Assembly: GCF_007989605.1 (NCBI RefSeq)
Contig: NZ_BJUL01000011.1
Coordinates: 1-64,000, forward strand
Origin: Vreelandella venusta
GTDB lineage: Bacteria; Pseudomonadota; Gammaproteobacteria; Pseudomonadales; Halomonadaceae
Length of the DNA: 64,000 nt
Direction of reading: 5' to 3'
The position numbers and the translations under genes were made by a program. Below, in pieces: positions 36,087 through 45,690 of the stretch. Below the pieces are notes generated by a model. It was not told the origin of the DNA. It worked only from the letters and a program-made list of their open reading frames with translations, and did not search any database. Numbering within the stretch: position 1 is the stretch's first letter; the number at the start of each line of letters is the position of its first letter.

Positions 36087-38099
36087 TTAGCCATTCATCG
36101 ACAGACGTTCTCGCTTGCTGGCAAACCAGTTAGCACTAATCGCGGCAATCATCACCACTACCCCAGCCATTTCAGTTAGCAGATTCGGATAAAATACGCC
36201 AACGATAGCGCCGCCAATCGCCAAACGCGGTAGCCAAGACATTCTGGTAAACAGATAACCTTCAAGCGCGGCAGCAAACGCACACAGTGCCAGAATAGCA
36301 ATCAGCGCATTCCAAACCACCACTGGCACGGGGCCACCGACAATGATTTCTGGATTAAACACCATAAATAGCGGAATCAAATAGAGACCTTTAGCAAATT
36401 TCCAAGCTTGGAAGCCAGTCTCCATGGGTTTACTGCCTGCAATTGCTGCCCCTGCAAAACCGGCCAGGGCGATAGGTGGCGTCACGTTAGAGTCCTGGGA
36501 GTACCAGAACACCACTAAGTGAGCAATCAGTAGCGGCACCCCAAATTCAGCGGTCAACGCCGGACCCACCAGTACAATCAAGACAATATAGCTCGCGGTA
36601 ACCGGCAGCCCCATCCCCAAAATCAAGCTTGCCAGCAGTACCATCACTAACGCCAACACTAGGTTGCCGCCGGAAAAAGCCAGCATCATTGAGGAAAACT
36701 TCAATCCTAGCCCTGTCAGGCCCACAACGCCGACAATAATGCCAGCCACGGCACAAGCCATAGAAACCGCAACAGCATTCCGCGCCCCCAACTCCAGCCC
36801 CTGAGCCAGCTTAACCAGCCCCGCCCACACCACATCTTTGGTGCGACTCATGGTGACCGGCTGGCCTTGCTTGGGAGCAATAAAGAAGTACCAAAGCGCA
36901 TAGCGCAGCACCGCCACAGCGATGATAGTGACCACGGCGTAATAGCCAACGCGCATTGGCGACATACTCATCGCTAGCAGCCACACTAGCACCGCGAGAG
37001 GAAGCAGAAAGTGCCAGCCATCTTTCATAACTTGGCGCATTTGCGGCAGCTCGCTTTTCGCCAATCCCTGCATCCCCTGCTTCAATGCAATGATATGGAC
37101 AAATAGATACACCGTTGCAAAGTACATAATCGCCGGCAAAATGCTGACTTTAACGATTTCCAAATAGGGCGTGTTGGTATATTCAGCAATTAAAAACGCC
37201 CCTGCCCCCATTAAAGGCGGCATAATTTGTCCACCGGTAGAAGCGGCTGCTTCTATTCCTCCCGCCTGCTTTGGCTGATAGCCCAGCTTTTTCATCAGCG
37301 GAATGGTAAATGCCCCGGTGGTCACCACGTTGGCAATCGCACTACCCGAAATAGAGCCCATACCCGCCGAAGCCAGCACGGCGGCTTTCGCAGGGCCGCC
37401 CCGCTGGCGACCAGTGGCCGCATAGGCCATATCAATAAAAAACTTGCCCGCGCCAGTGCTTTCCAAAAAGGCACCAAAGAGCACAAATATAAAGATGTAG
37501 GTCGCTGCAACTCCTAAAGGCAAACCAAAAATGCCTTCTTGTCCTAAATAGAGCTGCCCTGCGACGCGCTCCAAGGTATAGCCACGATGCTCTAAAATGC
37601 CGGGCATCCATTCGCCTAGCCATGGCAGTTCGCCCCTAGGCCCTGCAAATGCGTAAATAATGGCAAGCAGGCCAATCACCGTCATGCCAAACCCAACGGC
37701 TCGCCGACTTGCTTCCAACACAGTAACCGTCGCAATACAGGCCACTAAAATATCGGTGTCACTCCAGAAGCCGGCTCGATTGATAATCTCATCTAAAAAG
37801 AGCACCAGATAGCCACCGGTGGTTAAAGCCCCAGCAAAGAAAATTAGATCAATGCCCCACCCCAGTACTCCGCGTTTGCGCGTTGGCCCAAACACAGGAA
37901 ACATCAAAAATGCCAGCAACATAATCAACGCTAAGTGAATACTGCGCTGATAGAAAAGCCCAAGGGGCTGGATACCAGCAGAATATAGCTGGAAGAGTGA
38001 AAGCCCCACCGCAACCACGGTGATACACCACAGAACCATGCGGGGCTGCATCGCATTCGCGCCGGGCATCACGACCGGCGGCGGAGTGGATTCGTTCAT
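36087..38099 (-). CDS. TRAP transporter permease, fused 4TM/12TM subunits (TAXI type)
   Basis: This 670-residue integral membrane protein fuses the small DctQ-like and large DctM-like subunits, typical of TAXI-type TRAP transporters. Numerous hydrophobic segments are visible. The large-subunit core carries the signature region GSISGSAIANVVTTGAFTIP and ASTGGQIMPPLMGAGAFL, and the second half SLILGMGLPVTASYIVLIVL. It uses a sodium or proton gradient to import a substrate delivered by the periplasmic receptor. The ion-coupled importer is followed upstream by its DUF1850 partner and the TAXI receptor. Confidence 0.93.
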   Translation of the reverse strand: MNESTPPPVVMPGANAMQPRMVLWCITVVAVGLSLFQLYSAGIQPLGLFYQRSIHLALIMLLAFLMFPVFGPTRKRGVLGWGIDLIFFAGALTTGGYLVLFLDEIINRAGFWSDTDILVACIATVTVLEASRRAVGFGMTVIGLLAIIYAFAGPRGELPWLGEWMPGILEHRGYTLERVAGQLYLGQEGIFGLPLGVAATYIFIFVLFGAFLESTGAGKFFIDMAYAATGRQRGGPAKAAVLASAGMGSISGSAIANVVTTGAFTIPLMKKLGYQPKQAGGIEAAASTGGQIMPPLMGAGAFLIAEYTNTPYLEIVKVSILPAIMYFATVYLFVHIIALKQGMQGLAKSELPQMRQVMKDGWHFLLPLAVLVWLLAMSMSPMRVGYYAVVTIIAVAVLRYALWYFFIAPKQGQPVTMSRTKDVVWAGLVKLAQGLELGARNAVAVSMACAVAGIIVGVVGLTGLGLKFSSMMLAFSGGNLVLALVMVLLASLILGMGLPVTASYIVLIVLVGPALTAEFGVPLLIAHLVVFWYSQDSNVTPPIALAGFAGAAIAGSKPMETGFQAWKFAKGLYLIPLFMVFNPEIIVGGPVPVVVWNALIAILALCAFAAALEGYLFTRMSWLPRLAIGGAIVGVFYPNLLTEMAGVVVMIAAISANWFASKRERLSMNG

Positions 38100-38132
38100 G
38101 AGCGTCCTCGGAAGCGTTAACTACTATCGTTT

Positions 38133-38645
38133 TTATTCACGCGGAGCAGTGCTAGGTGATAATAATTGGATAATCACACGTTGCCCGGCTGCGTACTCAC
38201 TTAAACTCACCGGTGAATGCTCACCATTCGGCCACACCACTTGGTGATTGACGGCAGAAGAACCAACTCTTAATGCATAACGGTTATTTGCTACTGGCTC
38301 ATGAATAGCATTAATCCAATAACCGCCCTCACCGTCTGAGACCTGCTCCCCACGACCAAATATATGACCAAGCCCTGCGGCAAAGTCTGGTTGATGACTA
38401 CGTTCAAGTTGCATAACGCCTGCCGCATTGCGATAACAATCCAGTACCGTAAAGTGCTCAACAGAGTGCCGCCACTGGATACACCAGCGCCCTTCTGAAG
38501 GCACCAGCTCATCCACCAGAACATCGCCTTGTTCAGTCACTACAGCTAACCGCATAGACGCATTCGCCGAAGCGGGGGAAGCCCCCACTTCGGCGAGCGG
38601 TAGACATGCAAAAAGTAGCGCCATCAGTCGTTGTTGCCACTGCAT
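38133..38645 (-). CDS. DUF1850 domain protein, TAXI-TRAP accessory
   Basis: This 170-residue exported protein has a signal peptide (LMALLFACLPLAEVGASPASA) and a DUF1850 core (WCIQWRHSVEHFTVLDCYR, then LRVGSSAVNHQVVWPNGEHSPVSL). DUF1850 proteins occur almost only between TAXI receptors and fused TRAP permeases, as here; their role in the transporter is not established. Confidence 0.85.
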   Translation of the reverse strand: MQWQQRLMALLFACLPLAEVGASPASANASMRLAVVTEQGDVLVDELVPSEGRWCIQWRHSVEHFTVLDCYRNAAGVMQLERSHQPDFAAGLGHIFGRGEQVSDGEGGYWINAIHEPVANNRYALRVGSSAVNHQVVWPNGEHSPVSLSEYAAGQRVIIQLLSPSTAPRE

Positions 38646-38690
38646 GGCAATATCCTTATGGCAATGTCTTATGGCAAGACCCTTTAATCG

Positions 38691-39650
38691 TTAAGGGCGC
38701 AGACGATCAGGAATATCCGCTCCTACTTCTTCAAAGTAGCGAATCGCACCCGGGTGCAACGGCACAGGCGTAGAGTTCATGGTGAACTCAATGGTGGTGT
38801 CGTTGGCGGCAGGATGAACAGCAATTAACTCATCGGTGTTTTCAAACAGCAGTTGAGTCAGTTGGTAGGCGAGCTCTTCGTCCATATCAGAATTCACCAC
38901 CAAGACGTTAGGAATACCGATAGTCTGAACAGACTCGTCCATACCGTCATACATACCCGCTGCCAGCTCGTAGGGCGCGAACACCGCCTCCGCCTCCTGT
39001 GCGTTGGCAACCTCTTCATCCGAGAGGCCGATCAAGCGGATATCACGGGTAGCGGCAAGGTTAAGAATAGAACTGGTGGGAGGGCCAACGCTCCAAAAGC
39101 CGGCGTCGATATCACCATCACGAATGGCATCTGCAGTTTCGTTAAAATTGAGCCGCTGAGGGGTAAAATCTTCATAACTAATGCCATTGGCTTCCAATAA
39201 GGCACGCGCATTTAGCTCAGTGCCACTACCTGGTGCACCAACAGACACCCGCTTCCCGGCCAAGTCAGCAATAGTCTCGATATCCGACTCAGCCAGCGTT
39301 ACCAACTGCACTGCATTCGGGTAAACAGAGGCCAGTGCACGGGTGTTTTCAATCTGACGACCGTCAAAATCGCCACTGCCGTTATAAGCCTGATAAACCG
39401 TATCAGCCAGCGCTAGCGCCAAATCGGCGTCGCCGCGCATGATCAGCCCCATATTTTCGACGGAGGCACCGGTAACCTCAGCCGTCGCCTGAGCGCCTTC
39501 AATATGGTTATTAATCATCTCAGCAAAGCCGCCGCCGATCGGGTAATAAACCCCGCCGGTACCGCCGGTCGCGATTGAAAGCTGTTGCGCACTGGCTGGC
39601 AGTGCAACAGCCAACATGGATGCTGCCACTGTATATTTGAGAGTTCGCAT
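38691..39650 (-). CDS. TAXI-family TRAP transporter solute-binding receptor
   Basis: This 319-residue periplasmic receptor has a Sec signal peptide ending ALPASAQQ and the TAXI signature IATGGTGGVYYPIGGG just after it. It also has KRVSVGAPGSGTELNARALL and a C-terminal PLHPGAIRYFEEVG, typical of the family. TAXI receptors bind dicarboxylates or glutamate-like ligands in the few known cases. Divergence from a GntR regulator and a glutaryl-CoA pathway suggests glutarate or a related diacid (inference). First gene of its three-gene operon. Confidence 0.93.
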   Translation of the reverse strand: MRTLKYTVAASMLAVALPASAQQLSIATGGTGGVYYPIGGGFAEMINNHIEGAQATAEVTGASVENMGLIMRGDADLALALADTVYQAYNGSGDFDGRQIENTRALASVYPNAVQLVTLAESDIETIADLAGKRVSVGAPGSGTELNARALLEANGISYEDFTPQRLNFNETADAIRDGDIDAGFWSVGPPTSSILNLAATRDIRLIGLSDEEVANAQEAEAVFAPYELAAGMYDGMDESVQTIGIPNVLVVNSDMDEELAYQLTQLLFENTDELIAVHPAANDTTIEFTMNSTPVPLHPGAIRYFEEVGADIPDRLRP

Positions 39651-39766
39651 AAGCGGTTCCTCCGTCCTGTTGGACTTATAAGTATGGTTGACGATAAGGC
39701 GCTGTGAAGTCCCTGCCTCTGGTTACCGTAAACGGCAAGCAAACGCGGTGCAATGACGTTAGCACG

Positions 39767-39789
39767 GCATTAGCGTGAGATGCTAATGC
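39767..39789. promoter_or_regulatory. Palindrome between TRAP receptor and GntR gene (candidate operator)
   Basis: GCATTAGC and GCTAATGC form an 8-bp perfect inverted repeat with a 7-bp spacer in the 261-bp divergent region. A related TTAGCA lies 8 bp to its left. It is a candidate binding site for the adjacent regulator; the assignment rests on position and symmetry only. Confidence 0.35.
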
Positions 39790-39911
39790 AACGCTATGCG
39801 CTGATAAACCCTGTATAAATATCGTTACCTATGCCAAATGTCTAAAATTTATTGATAATAGTGATTAGTTAATGCAGATCGCCACGTCCAACGTTGGCCT
39901 AAGGAGATACC

Positions 39912-40601
39912 ATGGAGCACGATGCGCCGCGCCCGAACCTAGCCATCAGTGCCTATCGCGCCCTGAAGCACGACATTATTCGCGGCCGTTATGCACCTGA
40001 AGAGAAGCTGCTAATGAGCCGCCTAAAGGAGTATTACGGCGCCAGTACCGGTCCACTACGCGAAGCGCTTTCCCAACTAGTTGCCGACCGCTTGGTGATT
40101 GCGATTAGCCAGCGTGGTTATCGCGTTGCCCCCATGTCGCTGGCCGAGCTGAATGATATTTACGACGCACGCGCTCAGTTAGAAGGTCTGATTTTGCGCC
40201 TGGCCATTGAGCGCGGTGACGACGACTGGGAAGCCAATGTCCTCGCCACTGCTCATCGGCTAGCTAAAGTGACTGAAGTAAGCTCCCCTGATGAGCTGCT
40301 CGATGGCTGGGATTTGCGCCATAAGGCATTTCATACCGCTATTGCTAGCGGCTGCAACTCGCCACACCTGTTACAGATGCGCGACACACTGTTTGATCAG
40401 GTAGAACGCTACCGCCACCTGTGGCTGCAGGAAACGGTGATGTCTCCCCAGGCACTTGAAATCAAAAGACAAGAGCATGCCGCCTTGGTAGACGTCATCC
40501 TGGCTCGTGATACAGAACAAGCGGCTAACCTCATGCGTGATCACTTAATGACGCCCGTGCCGATCATTACCCGTGTTCTCAAGGAACGTGGGATTAATTA
40601 A
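39912..40601 (+). CDS. GntR-family (FCD) transcriptional regulator, CsiR/GlaR-like
   Basis: This 229-residue regulator has an N-terminal winged helix (GRYAPEEKLLMSRLKEYYG, STGPLREALSQLVADRLV) and a C-terminal FCD ligand-binding domain with WDLRHKAFHTAI and metal-binding histidines. The sequence is reminiscent of E. coli CsiR/GlaR, the glutarate-responsive repressor of glutarate hydroxylation genes. It is divergent from a TAXI-TRAP operon and directly upstream of glutaryl-CoA dehydrogenase, so it probably represses both in the absence of glutarate (inference). Confidence 0.85.
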   Translation: MEHDAPRPNLAISAYRALKHDIIRGRYAPEEKLLMSRLKEYYGASTGPLREALSQLVADRLVIAISQRGYRVAPMSLAELNDIYDARAQLEGLILRLAIERGDDDWEANVLATAHRLAKVTEVSSPDELLDGWDLRHKAFHTAIASGCNSPHLLQMRDTLFDQVERYRHLWLQETVMSPQALEIKRQEHAALVDVILARDTEQAANLMRDHLMTPVPIITRVLKERGIN

Positions 40602-40684
40602 ATTGTTTATTTTAAAATGTAGATATTTCAACAAAACGACGATACATTGAATCGTATCAAAATGACTATGTAGGAGTTCACGCC

Positions 40685-41863
40685 ATGACCCGCTTCAACT
40701 GGGACGACCCGCTGCTGCTCGAACACCAACTCACCGATGAAGAGCGTCAAATTCGTGATGCCGCTCACGACTACTGCCAGGAAAACCTGCAGCCACGTGT
40801 GCTGAGTGCTTTTCGTGAAGAGCGCTTTGATCGTGAGATCATGAGCGAGATGGGCGAGCTTGGCCTGCTGGGTGCAACCGTCGCTCCTGAATATGGTGGC
40901 TCAGGCGTGAACCATGTGGCCTACGGACTGATTGCCCGTGAAGTAGAGCGCGTTGATTCAGGCTATCGCTCAGCGATGAGCGTGCAGTCATCATTAGTGA
41001 TGTATCCGATTGAAGCCTATGGCTCTGAAGAGCAGAAGCATAAATACTTACCTAAGCTCGCCAGCGGAGAAATGGTCGGCTGTTTTGGCTTAACCGAACC
41101 TGACCATGGCTCAGACCCTGGCTCAATGATCACGCGGGCAGAAAAAGTCGACGGCGGCTACCGCTTAACCGGAGCCAAAATGTGGATTACCAACAGCCCG
41201 ATTGCCGATATTGCAGTGGTTTGGGCAAAGTCCGCCGCCCACGATAATCAAATCAAAGGCTTTATTGTTGAGCGCGGTACCGAAGGCTTCAGCACCCCTA
41301 AAATTGAAGGCAAAGTGTCACTTCGTGCCTCCATCACCGGTGAAATCGTACTCGACAATGCCTTTGTCCCTGAAGAAAACCTATTACCTAACGTTAGCGG
41401 TTTAAAAGGACCTTTCGGTTGTTTGAATAAAGCGCGTTTTGGCATTGCCTGGGGCGTTATGGGCACCGCTGAGTTCTGTTGGCATGCCGCACGCCAATAC
41501 ACCTTAGACCGCAAACAGTTTGGCCGCCCGCTGGCTGCAAATCAGTTGATCCAGAAGAAACTGGCAGATATGCAAACCGAAATTACTCTTGGCTTGCAAG
41601 CAGCGCTTCAAGTTGCACGCCTGATGGATAGTGGCAATTGGGCACCGGAGATGATCTCACTCATCAAACGCAACAACTGTGGTAAAGCGCTGGATATCGC
41701 TCGCCAGTCTCGCGACATGCACGGCGGCAACGGCGTTTCCGATGAGTACGGCGTTATTCGCCATATGGTGAACTTGGAATCGGTAAACACCTACGAAGGT
41801 ACTCACGATGTCCACGCCTTAATCTTGGGCCGTGCCCAGACCGGCATTCAGGCATTTTTCTAA
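40685..41863 (+). CDS. gcdH: Glutaryl-CoA dehydrogenase
   Basis: This 392-residue FAD enzyme of the acyl-CoA dehydrogenase family oxidises and decarboxylates glutaryl-CoA to crotonyl-CoA. The visible motifs are [15 protein letters not shown] and [18 protein letters not shown] (FAD and substrate), [13 protein letters not shown], and the catalytic base Glu in [17 protein letters not shown]. The Arg in the substrate pocket region [16 protein letters not shown] is the GcdH subgroup pattern. GAG-type ribosome site precedes the ATG. It is followed by its probable CoA-transferase partner after 26 bp. Confidence 0.92.
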   Translation: MTRFNWDDPLLLEHQLTDEERQIRDAAHDYCQENLQPRVLSAFREERFDREIMSEMGELGLLGATVAPEYGGSGVNHVAYGLIAREVERVDSGYRSAMSVQSSLVMYPIEAYGSEEQKHKYLPKLASGEMVGCFGLTEPDHGSDPGSMITRAEKVDGGYRLTGAKMWITNSPIADIAVVWAKSAAHDNQIKGFIVERGTEGFSTPKIEGKVSLRASITGEIVLDNAFVPEENLLPNVSGLKGPFGCLNKARFGIAWGVMGTAEFCWHAARQYTLDRKQFGRPLAANQLIQKKLADMQTEITLGLQAALQVARLMDSGNWAPEMISLIKRNNCGKALDIARQSRDMHGGNGVSDEYGVIRHMVNLESVNTYEGTHDVHALILGRAQTGIQAFF

Positions 41864-41889
41864 ACGGCGAGCAACAAGTGAGGCACCTA

Positions 41890-43104
41890 ATGAGCACAAC
41901 AGCCAAGCCACTAGCAGGCATCAAAGTACTCGACATTTCACGCGTACTGGCTGGCCCGTGGTGCGGGCAAATGCTCGCAGACATGGGGGCTGATGTGATC
42001 AAGGTAGAGCGCCCCGTCAGCGGCGATGATACTCGCCACTGGGGCCCTCCATGGCTCTCTGGCAGTTCAGAGTCGGCCTACTATCTATGCGCCAATCGAG
42101 GCAAGCGCTCGGTCACCGTCGATATAGCCAAGCCGGAAGGCCAGGCATTGATTAAACAGCTCGTCGCCACCTCCGATGTGTTGCTTGAAAACTTCAAAGT
42201 GGGCGGTTTGAAAAAGTACGGCCTGGACTACGAGAGCCTGAAGATACTGAATCCTCGGCTTATCTACTGCTCAATCACCGGCTTTGGCCAGGAAAGCCCT
42301 TACGCACACCGCGCCGGTTACGACTTCATGATTCAGGCAATGGGCGGCATTATGAGCTTAACCGGCAAGCCTGATCATGAGCCCGGTGGTGGCCCCGTCA
42401 AAATCGGCGTTGCCTTTACCGATATTTTTACCGGCCTATATGCCGCCAACGCCGTGCTGGCAGCGCTTTATCAGCGCCGCGATAGCAACGTTGGATGCCA
42501 TATTGATATGGCATTGATGGACGTGCAGGTGGGCGTACTGGCGAACCAAGCCCTTAACTACTTAACCTCCGGCCAAATACCTCAGCGGCTGGGGAATGCA
42601 CATCCCAATATCGTTCCCTACCAAGCGTTTGCCACTGCCGATGGCCATATGATTGTTGCCGTCGGTAATGACGAGCAGTTTAAGCGCTTCTGCCAGGTAA
42701 TTGATCAGCCAACGTTGCCGCTGGACCCAAGATTCGCCACCAACGGCGCACGGGTGCAGCACCGCACTGTATTGGCTCCTCTACTGGAAGCCGTATTACT
42801 AACGCAGAAAACCGATGAATGGCTGGCTGCCTTTGAAGCCGCCGGAGTTCCTAGTGGGCCAATCAACACCTTGGATCGCGTTTTTGACGACCCCCATGTT
42901 AAAGCACGTGGCTTGAAACAAACGCTCCCCCACAGCCAAGCAGGCCATGTCGACTTAGTCGCGAACCCTATCCGTATCAACGGCGAGTCCATCAGCGCCC
43001 AGACTCCCCCCCCTTCATTGGGTGAGCACACGCAACAGGTACTTGACGAGCTTGGCATTACCAGCGAACAGCGTCACGCTCTGCAACAAGCAGGCATTAT
43101 TTAA
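41890..43104 (+). CDS. Class III CoA-transferase (CaiB/BaiF family), probable succinyl-CoA:glutarate CoA-transferase
   Basis: This 404-residue family III CoA-transferase has the N-terminal KVLDISRVLAGPWCGQMLAD, the catalytic Asp region around GYDFMIQAMGGIMSLTG and HIDMALMDVQVG. Beside gcdH, members of this family activate glutarate with succinyl-CoA (SUGCT/GcdG); this assignment is from context. The ORF has a GTG four codons upstream, but GTGAGG acts as ribosome site for the ATG at 41890. A terminator follows. Confidence 0.85.
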   Translation: MSTTAKPLAGIKVLDISRVLAGPWCGQMLADMGADVIKVERPVSGDDTRHWGPPWLSGSSESAYYLCANRGKRSVTVDIAKPEGQALIKQLVATSDVLLENFKVGGLKKYGLDYESLKILNPRLIYCSITGFGQESPYAHRAGYDFMIQAMGGIMSLTGKPDHEPGGGPVKIGVAFTDIFTGLYAANAVLAALYQRRDSNVGCHIDMALMDVQVGVLANQALNYLTSGQIPQRLGNAHPNIVPYQAFATADGHMIVAVGNDEQFKRFCQVIDQPTLPLDPRFATNGARVQHRTVLAPLLEAVLLTQKTDEWLAAFEAAGVPSGPINTLDRVFDDPHVKARGLKQTLPHSQAGHVDLVANPIRINGESISAQTPPPSLGEHTQQVLDELGITSEQRHALQQAGII

Positions 43105-43157
43105 CGCTCGTCCGTCTCCCACTTTGCGTATCTACTATCTACTTAGCGATTGATCTT

Positions 43158-43180
43158 AGCGCCCGCTCGGGCGCTTTTTT
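43158..43180 (+). terminator. Intrinsic terminator after the CoA-transferase gene
   Basis: AGCGCCC-GCTC-GGGCGCT is a 7-bp stem with a 4-nt loop followed by TTTTTT, ending the GntR-gcdH-transferase group. Confidence 0.93.
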
Positions 43181-43346
43181 CGTCTCAGCCTTCCCATAAG
43201 CTTCTATACAAAACCTATATACAAAGTTAGCAAGCGACTAAACGCCTTTCCGCTATGATTAGATAGTTAAAAACTTTAAATTGACCGACAATGGCTAACG
43301 TAAATTGGTCAGAAGGTAACTTGGCGCGCTGCTATAGGGGGATTTC

Positions 43347-44150
43347 ATGGGTCACTGCGCACGGGTAGACGGTAGCTGTAAGCGATGCGAGGGGGACCTT
43401 CCTTTTAATTTTACAATGGCTTTTCAACCGATTGTGGACGTGTCACTTGCTCGTGTGGTGACACATGAGGCACTTGTCCGAGGGCCTAATGGCGAATCTG
43501 CCTGGAGCGTTATTTCTCAGGTGACTGACGGTCTACTGTATCGATTTGATCAAGCTTGTCGCGTTAAAGCGATAGAGATGGCAAGCGCTTTGAATATGCC
43601 AACGGCGTTATCAATCAACTTCTTACCCAATGCTGTTTACGAACCGGAAGCCTGCATTCAAGCAACGCTTGATATTTCTCGACGCGTTGGATGGCCAATG
43701 GAGCGGCTAATTTTTGAAATCACTGAAACCGAACGCGTGCGTGACCGCCAGCACCTGCGCAATATCATCGAAGTCTATCGCGAGATGGGCTTTAAAACAA
43801 CCCTTGATGACTTTGGCAATGGCTATGCCAACTTAGATTTATTGACTGACCTAACACCGGATAAGCTCAAAATCGACCGTGAGCTGGTGATGAACTGTGA
43901 TCATGATACGCGTCGCCAAGCGCTGCTCAATTCCATCATTTTGCTGGCGAAAGAGTTGAACATAACGCTTATTGCTGAAGGGGTAGAAACACGCGAAGAA
44001 GCATTATGGCTAGCGCGGGCGGGCATTGTTCGCCAACAGGGCTTTTTTTACGCCAAGCCGGCTATTAATTCCTTAGGCCCCGACCTAACCTTTCGATTAT
44101 TAGACTTACGAGAAGAGGTGTGTGCAGACTTAAAAGCATCAAGCTACTGA
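43347..44150 (+). CDS. Stand-alone EAL-domain c-di-GMP phosphodiesterase
   Basis: This 267-residue EAL domain protein has no GGDEF or sensor domain of normal size. All catalytic landmarks are visible: HEALVRG, SINFLPNAV (Asn), FEITETE, LDDFGNGYAN, LKIDRE, LIAEGVE and QGFFYAKP. It should therefore hydrolyse c-di-GMP to pGpG. The short N-terminus has a C-x6-C-x2-C pattern (Cys4, Cys11, Cys14) that could bind metal or sense redox. GGGGGA precedes the ATG. It is monocistronic between two intergenic regions of about 240 bp. Confidence 0.9.
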   Translation: MGHCARVDGSCKRCEGDLPFNFTMAFQPIVDVSLARVVTHEALVRGPNGESAWSVISQVTDGLLYRFDQACRVKAIEMASALNMPTALSINFLPNAVYEPEACIQATLDISRRVGWPMERLIFEITETERVRDRQHLRNIIEVYREMGFKTTLDDFGNGYANLDLLTDLTPDKLKIDRELVMNCDHDTRRQALLNSIILLAKELNITLIAEGVETREEALWLARAGIVRQQGFFYAKPAINSLGPDLTFRLLDLREEVCADLKASSY

Positions 44151-44160
44151 TGCAAACCGA

Positions 44161-44280
44161 TTACCTGCTGCCTATTACCGATTATCTTTTAACTACTCTC
44201 CATTAACTACTATCTTTTAATCAGCGTCTTTTAACGACTGTCTGTCACCTGCTGTCTGTCATCTACCACCCATTACCTCC
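44161..44280. repeat. Degenerate pyrimidine-rich repeats upstream of gabT
   Basis: TATCTTTTAA-type units recur at about 44183, 44211 and 44227 and CTGTCTGTCA-type units at about 44238 and 44252, in a CT-rich 120-bp stretch between the EAL gene and gabT. No ORF or hairpin with a clear role is seen. Confidence 0.6.
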
Positions 44281-44392
44281 GTTTTATCGTCTATATAACG
44301 AATCTGAAGCAATGAAGATCGAACCTGTCACATAAGCAAGTGACACTGCACATTTCTCACAGGCAACATCCAACACCCAAAGGAGTTGAGCC

Positions 44393-45667
44393 ATGAGCAA
44401 CGCCGAGCTAAACGAACTGAAACAGAAGTATGTCGCCGCGGGTGCCGCCAGCCCCGCCACTGCTTTTGCGGATCGCGCTGAGAATGCTGAGATCTGGGAC
44501 GCCGACGGCAACCGCTTTATCGATTTCGCGGGGGGGATTGGCGTTTTGAACGTAGGGCATCGTCACCCTAAAGTGGTTGCTGCGGTGAAAGCCCAGCTGG
44601 ATAAGCTCATGCACACCTGCCAAACCGTGATGCCCTATGAAGGCTATGTAAAAGTTGCTGAAAAACTTAGCCACCTCGTACCAGTTCGCGGCCACGCCAA
44701 AGTAATGCTGGCTAACTCTGGTGCAGAGGCGTTGGAAAATGCCGTTAAAATTGCCCGCGCAGCCACCGGCCGCTCTAACGTCATTTGTTTTGACGGTGGT
44801 TATCACGGCCGAACGTTCTACACCATGGCCATGAACGGCAAAGTAGCTCCCTATCAAAGCGATTTTGGCCCGATGCCGGGCACGGTATTCCGCGCGCCTT
44901 ATCCGGTGCCCTACCACGGCGTCAGCGAAGACGAAGCTATCCGCGGCCTGAAAATGACCCTGAAAACCGACGCCAACCCAAAAGATACCGCCGCGATTGT
45001 CTTGGAGCCGGTGCTTGGCGAAGGCGGTTTCTATCCTGCATCTAAAAGCTTCCTGGAGAAGATCCGCGAAATTTGTGATGAACATGGCATGCTAATGATC
45101 ATCGACGAAGTGCAGTCTGGCTTTGGCCGCACCGGCAAAATGTTTGCCATTGAGCACAGCGGCGTTGAGCCGGACATCATGACCATGGCGAAAAGTATGG
45201 CTGACGGCATGCCAATCTCTGCGGTTGTCGGCACCGATAAGGTTATGGACGCCTCAGGCCCTAATTCTCTGGGTGGCACCTATACCGGTAGCCCTACTGC
45301 CTGCGCCGCGGCACTTGCGGTAATGGAAGTATTCGCGGAAGAAAACATTCTTGAGAAAAGCCGAGCGCTGGGTGAAAAATTAGCGGCGCGTTTTGGCGAG
45401 TGGCAAACCAAGTTCGACTGCATTGATAATGTGCGCAACATGGGCGCGATGGCGGCATTTGAACTGGTCTCGAACAAAACGGACCGTACGCCCAATCCAG
45501 AACTGGCCGCAGCGCTGTGTAAGAAAGCCCGTGAAGAAGGGTTGATCCTACTTTCCTGCGGCATGTACGGCAATACGATTCGCTTTTTGATGCCCGTCAC
45601 CATTGAAGACAGCGTGCTCAACGAAGGGCTGGATATTATTGAATCCTGTTTGGAGTCGCTGATTTAA
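44393..45667 (+). CDS. gabT: 4-aminobutyrate / 5-aminovalerate aminotransferase
   Basis: This 424-residue class III PLP aminotransferase transfers the omega-amino group of GABA or 5-aminovalerate to 2-oxoglutarate. The visible signatures are NSGAEALENAVKIARAATGR, YHGRTFYTMAMNGK, the DEVQSGFGRTGKMFA segment and the PLP Lys in TMAKSMADGMPIS (about residue 266). Sequence alone does not separate GabT from DavT. A nearby glutaryl-CoA locus makes the lysine-to-glutarate route possible, but no gabD/davD is in the window. AAAGGAG precedes the ATG. Confidence 0.92.
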   Translation: MSNAELNELKQKYVAAGAASPATAFADRAENAEIWDADGNRFIDFAGGIGVLNVGHRHPKVVAAVKAQLDKLMHTCQTVMPYEGYVKVAEKLSHLVPVRGHAKVMLANSGAEALENAVKIARAATGRSNVICFDGGYHGRTFYTMAMNGKVAPYQSDFGPMPGTVFRAPYPVPYHGVSEDEAIRGLKMTLKTDANPKDTAAIVLEPVLGEGGFYPASKSFLEKIREICDEHGMLMIIDEVQSGFGRTGKMFAIEHSGVEPDIMTMAKSMADGMPISAVVGTDKVMDASGPNSLGGTYTGSPTACAAALAVMEVFAEENILEKSRALGEKLAARFGEWQTKFDCIDNVRNMGAMAAFELVSNKTDRTPNPELAAALCKKAREEGLILLSCGMYGNTIRFLMPVTIEDSVLNEGLDIIESCLESLI

Positions 45668-45690
45668 GGGACCCTGATTCAAAAGGCCTA

